Assembly: GCA_022843125.1 (NCBI GenBank)
Contig: JALHOG010000053.1
Coordinates: forward strand, 1 to 37,176
DNA from: Ilumatobacteraceae bacterium
Lineage (GTDB): Bacteria > Actinomycetota > Acidimicrobiia > Acidimicrobiales > Ilumatobacteraceae
DNA length: 37,176 bases
Direction of reading: 5' to 3'
Position numbers and translations under genes: made by a program. Numbering within the stretch: the first letter of the stretch is position 1; every line of letters begins with the position of its first letter. The notes under the pieces were generated by a model, which had not been told where the DNA came from, searched no databases, and saw only the letters and a list, made by a program, of their open reading frames with translations. This document shows positions 8,745 to 15,129 of this stretch, piece by piece.

Positions 8745-8773
8745 CGGTTCGGCTCACGAATTGAGCCGAACCG
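8745..8773. repeat. Perfect 12-bp inverted repeat upstream of the GGDEF-EAL gene
   Basis: CGGTTCGGCTCA and TGAGCCGAACCG pair perfectly around CGAAT. It lies 16 bp before the ATG at 8728 and after the small secreted gene on the same strand. It could be that gene's terminator (no U-tract) or an operator of the cyclase gene. Confidence 0.75.
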
Positions 8774-8796
8774 ATGCCGAAGTTCTGGTTTCGGGG

Positions 8797-8815
8797 TGGA
8801 CCTGGATCAGGTCCA
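8797..8815. terminator. Palindromic hairpin after the small secreted gene
   Basis: TGGACCTG and CAGGTCCA pair perfectly around GAT, 26 bp beyond the stop of the 68-residue gene. The stem is strong but the loop is only 3 nt and there is no U-tract. Confidence 0.45.
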
Positions 8816-8841
8816 GCGACCACCGCGGAGTGCCACAGCGG

Positions 8842-9048
8842 TCACCAGCGGATCCCCGACCGGCCGCCCATCATCTGGAAGCCGGAGCTGGACTTCTGAG
8901 CCTCCGAGACCTGGACGATCTTCACGGCCGGCTGCGGCTCGGACGCCGACGCCGCGCCGGCATTGATGCCGAGCGCCAGCACGGTGCCGACGAAGGCACC
9001 GGCGATCATTCGGGCGCGGCGAGCGCGAGGAGGGGTGGGGTTGGTCAT
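8842..9048 (-). CDS. Small secreted protein, unknown function
   Basis: This 68-residue ORF has a clear signal peptide: Arg-rich n-region (RARRARM), hydrophobic core IAGAFVGTVLALGINAG and an AxA-type cleavage site at ASA, about residue 35. The mature peptide is only about 33 residues and ends GGRSGIRW. A purine stretch AAAGGCGGA precedes the ATG. It is transcribed divergently from the fucose synthase gene and followed by two inverted repeats. I do not recognise a family. The signal peptide and ribosome-binding site argue that it is real. Confidence 0.65.
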   Translation of the reverse strand: MTNPTPPRARRARMIAGAFVGTVLALGINAGAASASEPQPAVKIVQVSEAQKSSSGFQMMGGRSGIRW

Positions 9049-9237
9049 GGGAGGTCCGCCTTTGTCGTGGGAGCCACGGGCAGTTCCGCCGCCCGGGTGT
9101 CATCATCAAACCGAGCTTTCGGTGCGAACTCAAGTCAATGTGTTTTCAACGATGCGTGCCCGCTTGCACACGCTGAGCGCGAAGTCGCGGGCTGTTGCCA
9201 CAGCCGTCGGCGACGGTCCGGACCTCGCCCGGTTCGG

Positions 9238-9243
9238 TAACGT
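9238..9243 (+). promoter_or_regulatory. Leaderless -10 element of the fucose synthase gene
   Basis: TAACGT ends 6 nt before the ATG at 9250, and no Shine-Dalgarno lies between them. Confidence 0.55.
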
Positions 9244-9249
9244 CTCCCC

Positions 9250-10278
9250 ATGACACGCGCGCAGCCCATCGATCGAGATGCCCGGGTCTACGTCGCCGGC
9301 CACCGAGGCCTCGTCGGTTCGGCCCTCATGCGCCACCTCGCGGCGGAAGGGTTCACGAACCTGCTGACGGCCACCCGCGACGAGCTCGACCTGCGTGACC
9401 AGTCGGCCGTGTCGGCGTGGTTCGCCGAGCACCGCCCCGAATACGTCTTCCTCGTCGCCGGCACCGTGGGCGGCATCCTCGCCAACAGCACGCGCCCCGC
9501 CGAGTTCATCTACGACAACATGATGATCCACGGCACCGTGGTCCACTCGGCGTACGAGGTGGGCGTGACGAAGCTGCTCTACCTCGGCTCGTCGTGCATC
9601 TACCCGAGACACGCCACCCAACCGATCACCGAAGACCAGTTGCTCACCGGCCCGCTCGAGCAGACGAACGAGTGGTACGCCATTGCGAAGATCGCCGGCA
9701 TCAAGCTCTGCCAGGCCTACCGGCGCCAGTACGGGTGCGATTTCATCTCGGCGATGCCCACCAACCTCTACGGGCCCGGCGACAACTTCGATCTCACGTC
9801 GAGTCACGTGATCCCGGCGCTGATCCGCAAGTTCCACGACGCCAAGGCGACCGCCTCCTCCGGCTCTCTCAACGAGGTCGAGGTCTGGGGCACCGGTTCC
9901 GCCTACCGTGAGTTCCTCCACGTCGACGACCTCGCTGCAGCGTGCCTGTTCCTCGCCGAGCACTACAGCGACGACAGCCACATCAACGTCGGCACCGGTG
10001 TCGACCTGTCGATCAAGGAGCTGGCAGAAGCGATCCGCGACGTCGTCAACCCCGGCGCCCACATCCGCTGGGACACGTCGAAGCCCGACGGCACGCCCCG
10101 CAAGCTGCTCGACGTCTCTCGGCTGCGGGCGCTCGGCTGGGACCCGACGATCGAGCTCCGCGCCGGGCTCGCATCGACGTACGAGTGGTTCGTCGAGCGT
10201 GTCGCCGCCGACGCCGCGCTCCGCGGCATCAGCGCGCACGACGCTCACACCGCTCACGACGCTCACACCGTGGCCTGA
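9250..10278 (+). CDS. fcl: GDP-L-fucose synthase
   Basis: A 342-residue short-chain (extended SDR) enzyme that epimerises and reduces GDP-4-keto-6-deoxymannose to GDP-L-fucose with NADPH. Visible motifs are the Rossmann GxxGxxG (G17-G23 in AGHRGLVGSA), GSSCIYP with the catalytic Ser near 114, and the YxxxK pair Tyr143/Lys147 (NEWYAIAKIAG). Other family stretches are VAGTVGGILAN, MPTNLYGPGDNF and REFLHVDDLA. No GDP-mannose dehydratase gene is nearby, so the partner enzyme must lie elsewhere. The last residues form a His-rich tail (AHDAHTAHDAHTVA) coded by an 18-bp tandem duplication that lies beyond the normal end of the family. Confidence 0.95.
   Translation: MTRAQPIDRDARVYVAGHRGLVGSALMRHLAAEGFTNLLTATRDELDLRDQSAVSAWFAEHRPEYVFLVAGTVGGILANSTRPAEFIYDNMMIHGTVVHSAYEVGVTKLLYLGSSCIYPRHATQPITEDQLLTGPLEQTNEWYAIAKIAGIKLCQAYRRQYGCDFISAMPTNLYGPGDNFDLTSSHVIPALIRKFHDAKATASSGSLNEVEVWGTGSAYREFLHVDDLAAACLFLAEHYSDDSHINVGTGVDLSIKELAEAIRDVVNPGAHIRWDTSKPDGTPRKLLDVSRLRALGWDPTIELRAGLASTYEWFVERVAADAALRGISAHDAHTAHDAHTVA
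10234..10269 (+). repeat. Two tandem 18-bp units at the 3' end of fcl
   Basis: Units at 10234-10251 and 10252-10269 differ by one base and code for AHDAHT twice. Confidence 0.85.
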
Positions 10279-10309
10279 CCTTCGCAGGCCGGCCCGCAGG
10301 ATCCCGCCC

Positions 10310-10834
10310 GTGCCCGACGCCAGCTCGGATCCGGAAACCCGCCGACGCATCGCGGCGGCCTGGCGTGAGCTACGTCGCGGCGCGTCCGGTGCAGCGTTGC
10401 GTGCCCACCTGATCGGCCCCGGCGGCCCGCAGGTCGAGCAGGCCCAACTCGACGCACTCGAGGTGCTCGCCGTCGACCCGTCGGGTTGGCGAATGGGCGA
10501 CTTCGCCGACGCGATGCACGTCGACCCGTCCACTGCCACCCGGGCGGTGGCGCGCCTCGAGCAGTTGGGCCTCGCGGAGCGCTCCCACGACCCCGACGAC
10601 CGTCGAGTCGTGCTCGCGCGCCCGACGGCACTCGGCCGCCGCACCATCAACTCGATGCTCGTGCGGCGGTCCGTCGGGATGGAGCGCCTCCTCGAGACAT
10701 TCACCGACGAGGAGCAGGAGCAGTTCGCCGAGTACCTCGAGCGTCTGGTCGGCGCGGTCGATGGGCTCGTCGCCGAGCTCAACGGCGCCACTGCGCTCGA
10801 TCGCCGACCGGGATCGACACCGCCACGCGGGTAG
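10310..10834 (+). CDS. MarR-family transcriptional regulator
   Basis: A 174-residue winged-helix protein. The recognition region [26 protein letters not shown] and the wing [20 protein letters not shown] are typical of MarR. Dimerisation helices flank them at both ends. I chose the GTG at 10310 because the frame upstream is the shadow of fcl; a weak -10-like CAGGAT ends 7 nt before it. It lies between fcl and the sigma factor gene. A perfect inverted repeat (10856-10876) just beyond its stop sits in the sigma-factor promoter and could be its binding site. Ligand unknown. Confidence 0.87.
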   Translation: MPDASSDPETRRRIAAAWRELRRGASGAALRAHLIGPGGPQVEQAQLDALEVLAVDPSGWRMGDFADAMHVDPSTATRAVARLEQLGLAERSHDPDDRRVVLARPTALGRRTINSMLVRRSVGMERLLETFTDEEQEQFAEYLERLVGAVDGLVAELNGATALDRRPGSTPPRG

Positions 10835-10855
10835 CGCGGCGTCGACCCGCGCTCA

Positions 10856-10876
10856 CCGGTTGTCTAGCGCAACCGG
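10856..10876. promoter_or_regulatory. Inverted repeat in the sigma-factor promoter
   Basis: CCGGTTG and CAACCGG pair perfectly around TCTAGCG. The repeat covers the expected -35 region of the -10 at 10886. It could be a MarR-type operator or a terminator of the marR gene. Confidence 0.45.
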
Positions 10877-10885
10877 CGACCGGGG

Positions 10886-10891
10886 TAGGGT
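10886..10891 (+). promoter_or_regulatory. Leaderless -10 element of the sigma factor gene
   Basis: TAGGGT ends 8 nt before the GTG at 10900. Confidence 0.5.
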
Positions 10892-10899
10892 CGCCACTC

Positions 10900-11496
10900 G
10901 TGGCCGACCAGTCGATGTTCGCCGAGCAGGCGATGGAGTACGCACCCCAGCTGTACTCCGCCGCGCTCCGGATGACACGCAACCAGGCCGACGCGGAAGA
11001 CCTCGTCCAGGAGGCGTACCTACGGGCCTTCCGCAGCTTCCACACCTTCCAGGAGGGCACCAATCTGCGGGCGTGGTTGTTCCGGATCCTCACCAACGCC
11101 TACATCAACACGTACCGAGCGAAGCAGCGCCGACCGATCGAGACCGACCTCGACGACCTCGAAGACCTGTACCTGTACCGTCGGCTCGGATCGATGGAGA
11201 CCGCTGCGGCGTCCATGTCGGCCGAGGATCAGTTCATGGATCTGTTCACCGACGACGAGGTCAAGCAGGCCCTCGAAGACCTGCCCGACAACTTCCGTCT
11301 GCCGGTGATCCTCGCCGACGTCGAAGGCTTCGCCTACAAAGAGATCGCCCACATGCTCGACATCCCCATCGGGACCGTGATGTCCCGCCTCCATCGGGGA
11401 AGAAAGGCGATGCAGCGCGCGTTGTACGAGTTCGCCGAGGCCAACGGTCTCGCCACGCCAACGCCGGTACCGAGCGATCAGCTCGGTAGCGGCTGA
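10900..11496 (+). CDS. ECF sigma factor, SigR/SigH-like (ECF12 type)
   Basis: A 198-residue sigma-70 factor. Region 2 ([30 protein letters not shown], then [22 protein letters not shown]) recognises the -10. Region 4 ([51 protein letters not shown]) recognises the -35. The run [12 protein letters not shown] and the gene order sigma-then-zinc-anti-sigma are those of SigR of Streptomyces and SigH of mycobacteria, which control the thiol-oxidative stress response. The GTG at 10900 is preferred because a TAGGGT -10 ends 8 nt upstream. It starts 22 bp before its antagonist gene ends the pair's spacing. Confidence 0.92.
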   Translation: MADQSMFAEQAMEYAPQLYSAALRMTRNQADAEDLVQEAYLRAFRSFHTFQEGTNLRAWLFRILTNAYINTYRAKQRRPIETDLDDLEDLYLYRRLGSMETAAASMSAEDQFMDLFTDDEVKQALEDLPDNFRLPVILADVEGFAYKEIAHMLDIPIGTVMSRLHRGRKAMQRALYEFAEANGLATPTPVPSDQLGSG

Positions 11497-11518
11497 CACG
11501 ATCTCCCGAACTCCACGC

Positions 11519-11779
11519 ATGGCCGACTGCAACGAAACGCTCCGAGAACTGCATGCCTTCCTCGACGACGAACTGTCGTCCGAGACACGTGCACACATCC
11601 ACATCCACCTGGGCGACTGCGTCGACTGCCTCCAGGCGTTCGACTTCCACGCCGAGCTGAAGATGGCGATCCGCCGTAAGTGCACCACCGACCAGATGCC
11701 CGAGGGCCTGCTGGCCCGGATCGAGACGTGCTTCAACGCCGACCTCGACGGCGACGGTCACATCGGCGACACCCGCTGA
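11519..11779 (+). CDS. RsrA-like zinc anti-sigma factor
   Basis: An 86-residue ZAS-family anti-sigma factor. Cys4, His30, Cys34 and Cys37 (HLGDCVDC = H-x3-C-x2-C) have the same mutual spacing as Cys11, His37, Cys41 and Cys44 of Streptomyces RsrA. There these residues bind zinc, and a disulphide forms under oxidative stress. Another Cys at about 55 lies where RsrA also has one. It should bind the upstream sigma factor in reducing conditions and release it on thiol oxidation. The C-terminus is acidic (NADLDGDGHIGD). The gene starts 22 bp after the sigma gene, in one operon. Confidence 0.92.
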   Translation: MADCNETLRELHAFLDDELSSETRAHIHIHLGDCVDCLQAFDFHAELKMAIRRKCTTDQMPEGLLARIETCFNADLDGDGHIGDTR

Positions 11780-11841
11780 CACGGGCTGCGTGCCCGCTCC
11801 TGTCGAGCGTGATGCATGCGGCACCGACCGTGATCAGCCGG

Positions 11842-11847
11842 TATTCT
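11842..11847 (+). promoter_or_regulatory. Leaderless -10 element of the 50-residue membrane protein
   Basis: TATTCT ends 7 nt before the ATG at 11855. Confidence 0.5.
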
Positions 11848-11854
11848 GGCGAGC

Positions 11855-12007
11855 ATGCTCGCCGCGCAAATCTGGCACTGGTGGATCGGTGTGATTCTGG
11901 CCGTCGTCGGAGGTGTCGGCGTGCTGGGTCTCGTGCTCGCCTACCTCAAGCAGGTCACCTCGCAGCGCTACCCGGGTGGGCGCCGCGCCCGCCAGCAGGA
12001 GCTCTGA
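11855..12007 (+). CDS. Small single-pass membrane protein, unknown
   Basis: A 50-residue ORF with one transmembrane helix (WIGVILAVVGGVGVLGLVLAYL, residues about 10-31) and a basic tail (QRYPGGRRARQQEL), so N-out/C-in by the positive-inside rule. A TATTCT -10 ends 7 nt before its ATG, the leaderless pattern seen for other genes here. Its 3' end overlaps the probable start of tilS, suggesting coupling. I do not recognise the family. The promoter, composition and overlap support it despite the small size. Confidence 0.68.
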   Translation: MLAAQIWHWWIGVILAVVGGVGVLGLVLAYLKQVTSQRYPGGRRARQQEL

Positions 12008-12881
12008 CGTCGAGCAGTTTCTCGACGGACTGCTCCGTCGGTGCACGTTCCCGACGTCCGGCACCACGGTGTCCGTCGCGTTTTCGGGCGGTCCAGACTC
12101 GACCGCACTCCTGGCGCTCGCCTGTCGCGCCGGGTTGACGGTGACCGCCCACCACGTCGATCACCAACTCCGGTCCGGTTCCGCCGACGAAGCGACGACG
12201 GCCGCATCGATCGCCGATCGGATCGGCGCCGGCTTCGCGCTCCATCGGGTGACCGTCGCTGACGGTCCCAACCTCGAGGCGCGGGCGCGAGCCGCCCGCC
12301 GCGCAGCGATCCCGTCGGGCTCGATGACCGGGCACACCGCCGACGACCAGGCCGAGACGGTGCTGATGCGGCTGCTCCGCGGAAGCGGTGGCGACGGGCT
12401 GGCGGCGATCGCCCCGGGCGTGGAGCACCCGATCCTGGCGCTGCGCCGTGCCGACACCGAGGCGGTGTGCGCCGCATACGGCATCGAGCCCGTTCGCGAC
12501 CCGTCGAACGTCGAGTGGCCGACCTGGCGCAACCGGGTCCGCCACGAACTGCTCCCGCTCGCCGCCGACATCGCAGGGCGGGACCTCACACCGATCCTGA
12601 CCCGCACCGCCGACCTCCTGCGCGACGAGAACGACCTGCTCGACGCCCTCGCGGCACACATCGACGCGACCGACGCCCGGGCGATCGCCACGTCGCCGGC
12701 GCCGCTTGCCCGGCGGGCGCTGCGGCACTGGCTGACCGATGCGGGCTACCCGCCGGACGCTGCTGCGATCGAACGAGTGATGGCTGTGGCGCGCGGCGAG
12801 GCGCAGGCGTGCGAGCTGCCGGGCGGCCGCCGGGTGGTCCGCTCACGACAACGATTCAGCATCCTCCCGCCGGAGCAGTAG
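11976..12881 (+). CDS. tilS: tRNA(Ile)-lysidine synthase
   Basis: A protein of about 301 residues that converts C34 of the tRNA-Ile CAU anticodon to lysidine with ATP and lysine. The PP-loop SGGPDSTALLAL is intact, with HHVDHQLR, GHTADDQAETVLMRLLRGSG and the family run RDPSNVEWPTWRNRVRHELLP. The N-terminal helix VEQFLDGLL before the P-loop is typical, so the start must lie upstream of it. The nearest in-frame initiator is GTG 11976, which overlaps the small membrane gene by 32 nt. GTG 11913 and a short-form GTG at 12069 are alternatives. The large C-terminal TilS domain of enterobacteria is absent, as is usual for short actinobacterial forms. Confidence 0.9.
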   Translation: MGAAPASRSSDVEQFLDGLLRRCTFPTSGTTVSVAFSGGPDSTALLALACRAGLTVTAHHVDHQLRSGSADEATTAASIADRIGAGFALHRVTVADGPNLEARARAARRAAIPSGSMTGHTADDQAETVLMRLLRGSGGDGLAAIAPGVEHPILALRRADTEAVCAAYGIEPVRDPSNVEWPTWRNRVRHELLPLAADIAGRDLTPILTRTADLLRDENDLLDALAAHIDATDARAIATSPAPLARRALRHWLTDAGYPPDAAAIERVMAVARGEAQACELPGGRRVVRSRQRFSILPPEQ

Positions 12882-12940
12882 GATCGTCCGCTGCGGGCCG
12901 GTCACCGACCCGCGTTCCGCACCACACACAGGACGACCCC

Positions 12941-13450
12941 ATGCCTCCGAAGCTGCGAGGGAAGTGGGCGCTCGGCATCACGCCACGCCACTTCACCTGG
13001 ATCCTCAAGGACAAGCTCGCGATCTGCGAGCGCCCTGGCGGCTATGGCGACAACCATCGTCGAGTGCGCCGCCAGGAAGAGATCATCTGGATCCGGGAGA
13101 ACGGTTTCAGCTTCGTGTTCTCGATCATCCAGGCCCCGCACAACCTGCACAATTACGAAGAGCTGAACATGCCGTACCGGCATCGGCCCTTCAAGGCCGA
13201 CGATCGTGATGCGTGGCTCCGTTCGTTCTACAAGGAGATCGACGAGCTGATCCGCAACGGGCACAAGGTCATCGTGCACGGCGAAGAGCTCGGCGACCGG
13301 ATCGTCGGGATCATGGGCGGCTACATCCGCTGGGCCGGGCTCGTCGAGGATTCGACCAAGGCGATCACCGTCACCGAGCGGCTCACTGGCCGCCAGCTCG
13401 ACCCCTTCGCTCGCGACGTCATCATGGCGGCCGCTGGCCTGCGCGCCTGA
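12941..13450 (+). CDS. Dual-specificity-phosphatase-like protein without catalytic Cys
   Basis: A 169-residue protein with the order of a DSP/PTP fold: a strand ending FSFVFSII, a loop with LHNYEELNMPYRHRPF, a helix LRSFYKEIDELIRNG, then a strand and P-loop. Where active enzymes have HCxxGxxR it reads HGEELGDR (His113 to Arg120). His and Arg are kept, Cys is Gly114 and the central Gly is shifted by one. The following GIMGGYIRWAGLV resembles the helix after the P-loop. I infer a pseudophosphatase or a phosphate-binding relative. Family assignment rests on pattern, not an alignment. It follows tilS by about 60 bp and may share its transcript. Confidence 0.6.
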   Translation: MPPKLRGKWALGITPRHFTWILKDKLAICERPGGYGDNHRRVRRQEEIIWIRENGFSFVFSIIQAPHNLHNYEELNMPYRHRPFKADDRDAWLRSFYKEIDELIRNGHKVIVHGEELGDRIVGIMGGYIRWAGLVEDSTKAITVTERLTGRQLDPFARDVIMAAAGLRA

Positions 13451-13456
13451 CGCGCT

Positions 13457-13475
13457 GCGCCGCGCCGAGCGGCGC
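13457..13475. terminator. Hairpin between convergent genes
   Basis: GCGCCGC and GCGGCGC pair perfectly around GCCGA, between the stop at 13450 and the M23 stop at 13488. It is a strong GC stem without a U-tract, plausibly bidirectional. Confidence 0.55.
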
Positions 13476-13487
13476 TGCTGCTGTTCG

Positions 13488-14159
13488 CTACTGCTTCGGA
13501 TAGAGGGTGCAGGTGCGCGGGATGTCGAGCAGCGGCACCGGGTCGACCGGTTCGTCGTGGGGGTCGGGGCCCGGGCGGACCTCGAAGTGCAGGTGCCATC
13601 CACCCGGTGATGCATTGCCCGTGTCGCCGACGTAGCCGATCAGCTGGCCCGCCACGACCCGGTCGCCCACGAGCAGGCCGTCGGCGAAGGCGGCGAGGTG
13701 GTAGTACCGGTACTTGGTGTCGGTGTCTCCCAAGAGGCCCCAGCCAAGGCCGGCGGCCGACTGCAGGTTGGTGAACTGGCGGTACAGCACGCCGTCCTCG
13801 ACGGCGTACACCTCTTGGCCCTCGTCGGCGCCGATGTCGACACCCTGGTGGCCGCCGGCGCCGAACGCCCGGCTGAAGCCGCCGAAATTGTTGAACACCA
13901 GGCAGCGCGGCATGGTGTCGATCGGGAACAGCAGGCCCTCGCCCGTCACCACGATCCGCTCCGCGGGAGACACGGCGGTGGCGGCCCCTGTGATGCCCTC
14001 GTTCAGGGCCGAGACCATCGTGGTCCCGGCGAAGGCCCCGGCCACTGCGAGCGCCGCGGCAACCCGTCGTACGTGCGACGCGCGCCTCACGGCCGTGACC
14101 GGCGATGGTGTCGCCGCACCGGGCTGATCCGGGGTCTCGGGGCTAACGTGGCGAGGCAT
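13488..14159 (-). CDS. Secreted M23-family peptidase (LytM-like)
   Basis: A 223-residue exported protein. A basic stretch (RRASHVRR) precedes the hydrophobic signal VAAALAVAGAFAGTTMVSA. The C-terminal M23 domain has the first zinc motif GGHQGVDIGADEGQEVYAV (HxxxD) and the second motif HLHFEVRP (HxH), with GDTGNASPGG before it. Zinc metallopeptidases of this kind cleave peptidoglycan cross-links. ATG 14159 is the outermost start and shares two bases with the start of the divergent epimerase (CATG). The only other in-frame initiator is GTG 14090, which would give a shorter, more usual signal peptide and leave room for the divergent promoter. The start is therefore uncertain. Confidence 0.86.
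   Translation of the reverse strand: MPRHVSPETPDQPGAATPSPVTAVRRASHVRRVAAALAVAGAFAGTTMVSALNEGITGAATAVSPAERIVVTGEGLLFPIDTMPRCLVFNNFGGFSRAFGAGGHQGVDIGADEGQEVYAVEDGVLYRQFTNLQSAAGLGWGLLGDTDTKYRYYHLAAFADGLLVGDRVVAGQLIGYVGDTGNASPGGWHLHFEVRPGPDPHDEPVDPVPLLDIPRTCTLYPKQ
14144..14149 (+). promoter_or_regulatory. Leaderless -10 element of the four-gene operon
   Basis: TAACGT ends 8 nt before the ATG at 14158. It would lie inside the M23 gene if that gene starts at 14159. Confidence 0.5.
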
Positions 14160-15129
14160 GGGTGGGGTACGGGTGCTCGTGAGCGGCATGGGTGGTGAGC
14201 TCGGATCGCGGGTGGCAAGTCTGCTCGAAGACGAGCCCTGGGTGGGTTCGCTCGAGGGCATCGATGTCGACCCTCCGCGCCGCCGTCTTCGGCGTGCGGT
14301 CTTCCATCGTATCGTCGCCGGGCAGCACGACAGAATCGTCGCGGAAGTCACGCGGTTCAATCCACACGTCCTCGTGCACGTCGCCGTGTGGGAACCGCAC
14401 GCCCGCGCCCACCCGGCCACGGCGAGGCGCCTCACCGACGACGCGGCGATCTCGATCCTGGGGGCCGCAGCCGAGTGCCGGGCCCTCGAGACGATGGTCG
14501 TGCGCAGCGGCATCGAGATCTACGGGCGTCGACGCGGTGCGATCACGCGCCCAGACGAGCGCTCGCCGGTCGACCCGACCAGCGAGTACGGGCACATGGT
14601 GGCCGACATCGAGTCGACCGCGTCAGCGATCGGTCGCCGGGTCGGGGTCGGCGTCGGTGCGGTGCGGTTGGCGCCGGTGCTCGGGCCGCACGTCCCGAGC
14701 CCGCTGGGTCGCTTCCTGCGCCTGCCGGCCGTGCCGTTCAGCGCGCTCGCCGACCCGCCGTTCGCGGTGGTCCACAAGTACGACGCCGCCGCGGCGCTCG
14801 TCGCCGCCGCACGGGTCCGCCTCGACGATGCCGTCAACGTCGTTGCGCCGGGTGCGATCACGGTGCGTCAGGCGATCCGGCGCGGCCGGCGTGTGCCGGT
14901 TCCGCTGGTCGGGCCCGAGTGGGCGCTCGCCGGACGGCTCGCCTACCTCAGCGGATCGCCCGTGCCCGACCACGTGCTCGAACTCCTGCATCGCGGCCGG
15001 CTCGCCGACCCCAGCCGAGCCCGCGAGCTGCTCGGCGTCACGCCGGCGATCCCGACCGCCGAGGTGATCGACCAGGTGTACCGCTGGCCGAACATCCTCC
15101 GCGTCCCCGCCCAGCGGCAGGTGGCGTGA
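14158..15129 (+). CDS. NAD-dependent epimerase/dehydratase-family protein
   Basis: A 323-residue extended SDR. The N-terminal nucleotide-binding motif is VRVLVSGMGGELGSRVASLL (GxxGxxG form). The later stretches VLVHVAVWEP, MVVRSGIEIYGRR and SEYGHMVADIES hold the family positions for Ser and Tyr-x3-Lys. The last is atypical: the Tyr is followed by GHMV, so the Lys of YxxxK is replaced and normal SDR chemistry is doubtful. It heads a four-gene operon: its TGA shares a base with the next ATG (TGATG). Pairing with an acyltransferase-like gene suggests lipid or envelope metabolism, which is inference. Confidence 0.8.
   Translation: MGGVRVLVSGMGGELGSRVASLLEDEPWVGSLEGIDVDPPRRRLRRAVFHRIVAGQHDRIVAEVTRFNPHVLVHVAVWEPHARAHPATARRLTDDAAISILGAAAECRALETMVVRSGIEIYGRRRGAITRPDERSPVDPTSEYGHMVADIESTASAIGRRVGVGVGAVRLAPVLGPHVPSPLGRFLRLPAVPFSALADPPFAVVHKYDAAAALVAAARVRLDDAVNVVAPGAITVRQAIRRGRRVPVPLVGPEWALAGRLAYLSGSPVPDHVLELLHRGRLADPSRARELLGVTPAIPTAEVIDQVYRWPNILRVPAQRQVA

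Noticed and set aside
6203..8764. 853-residue open frame on the plus strand
   Set aside because: It is antisense to the GGDEF-EAL gene, very rich in Arg/His/Glu, with no domain pattern; a GC-driven shadow.
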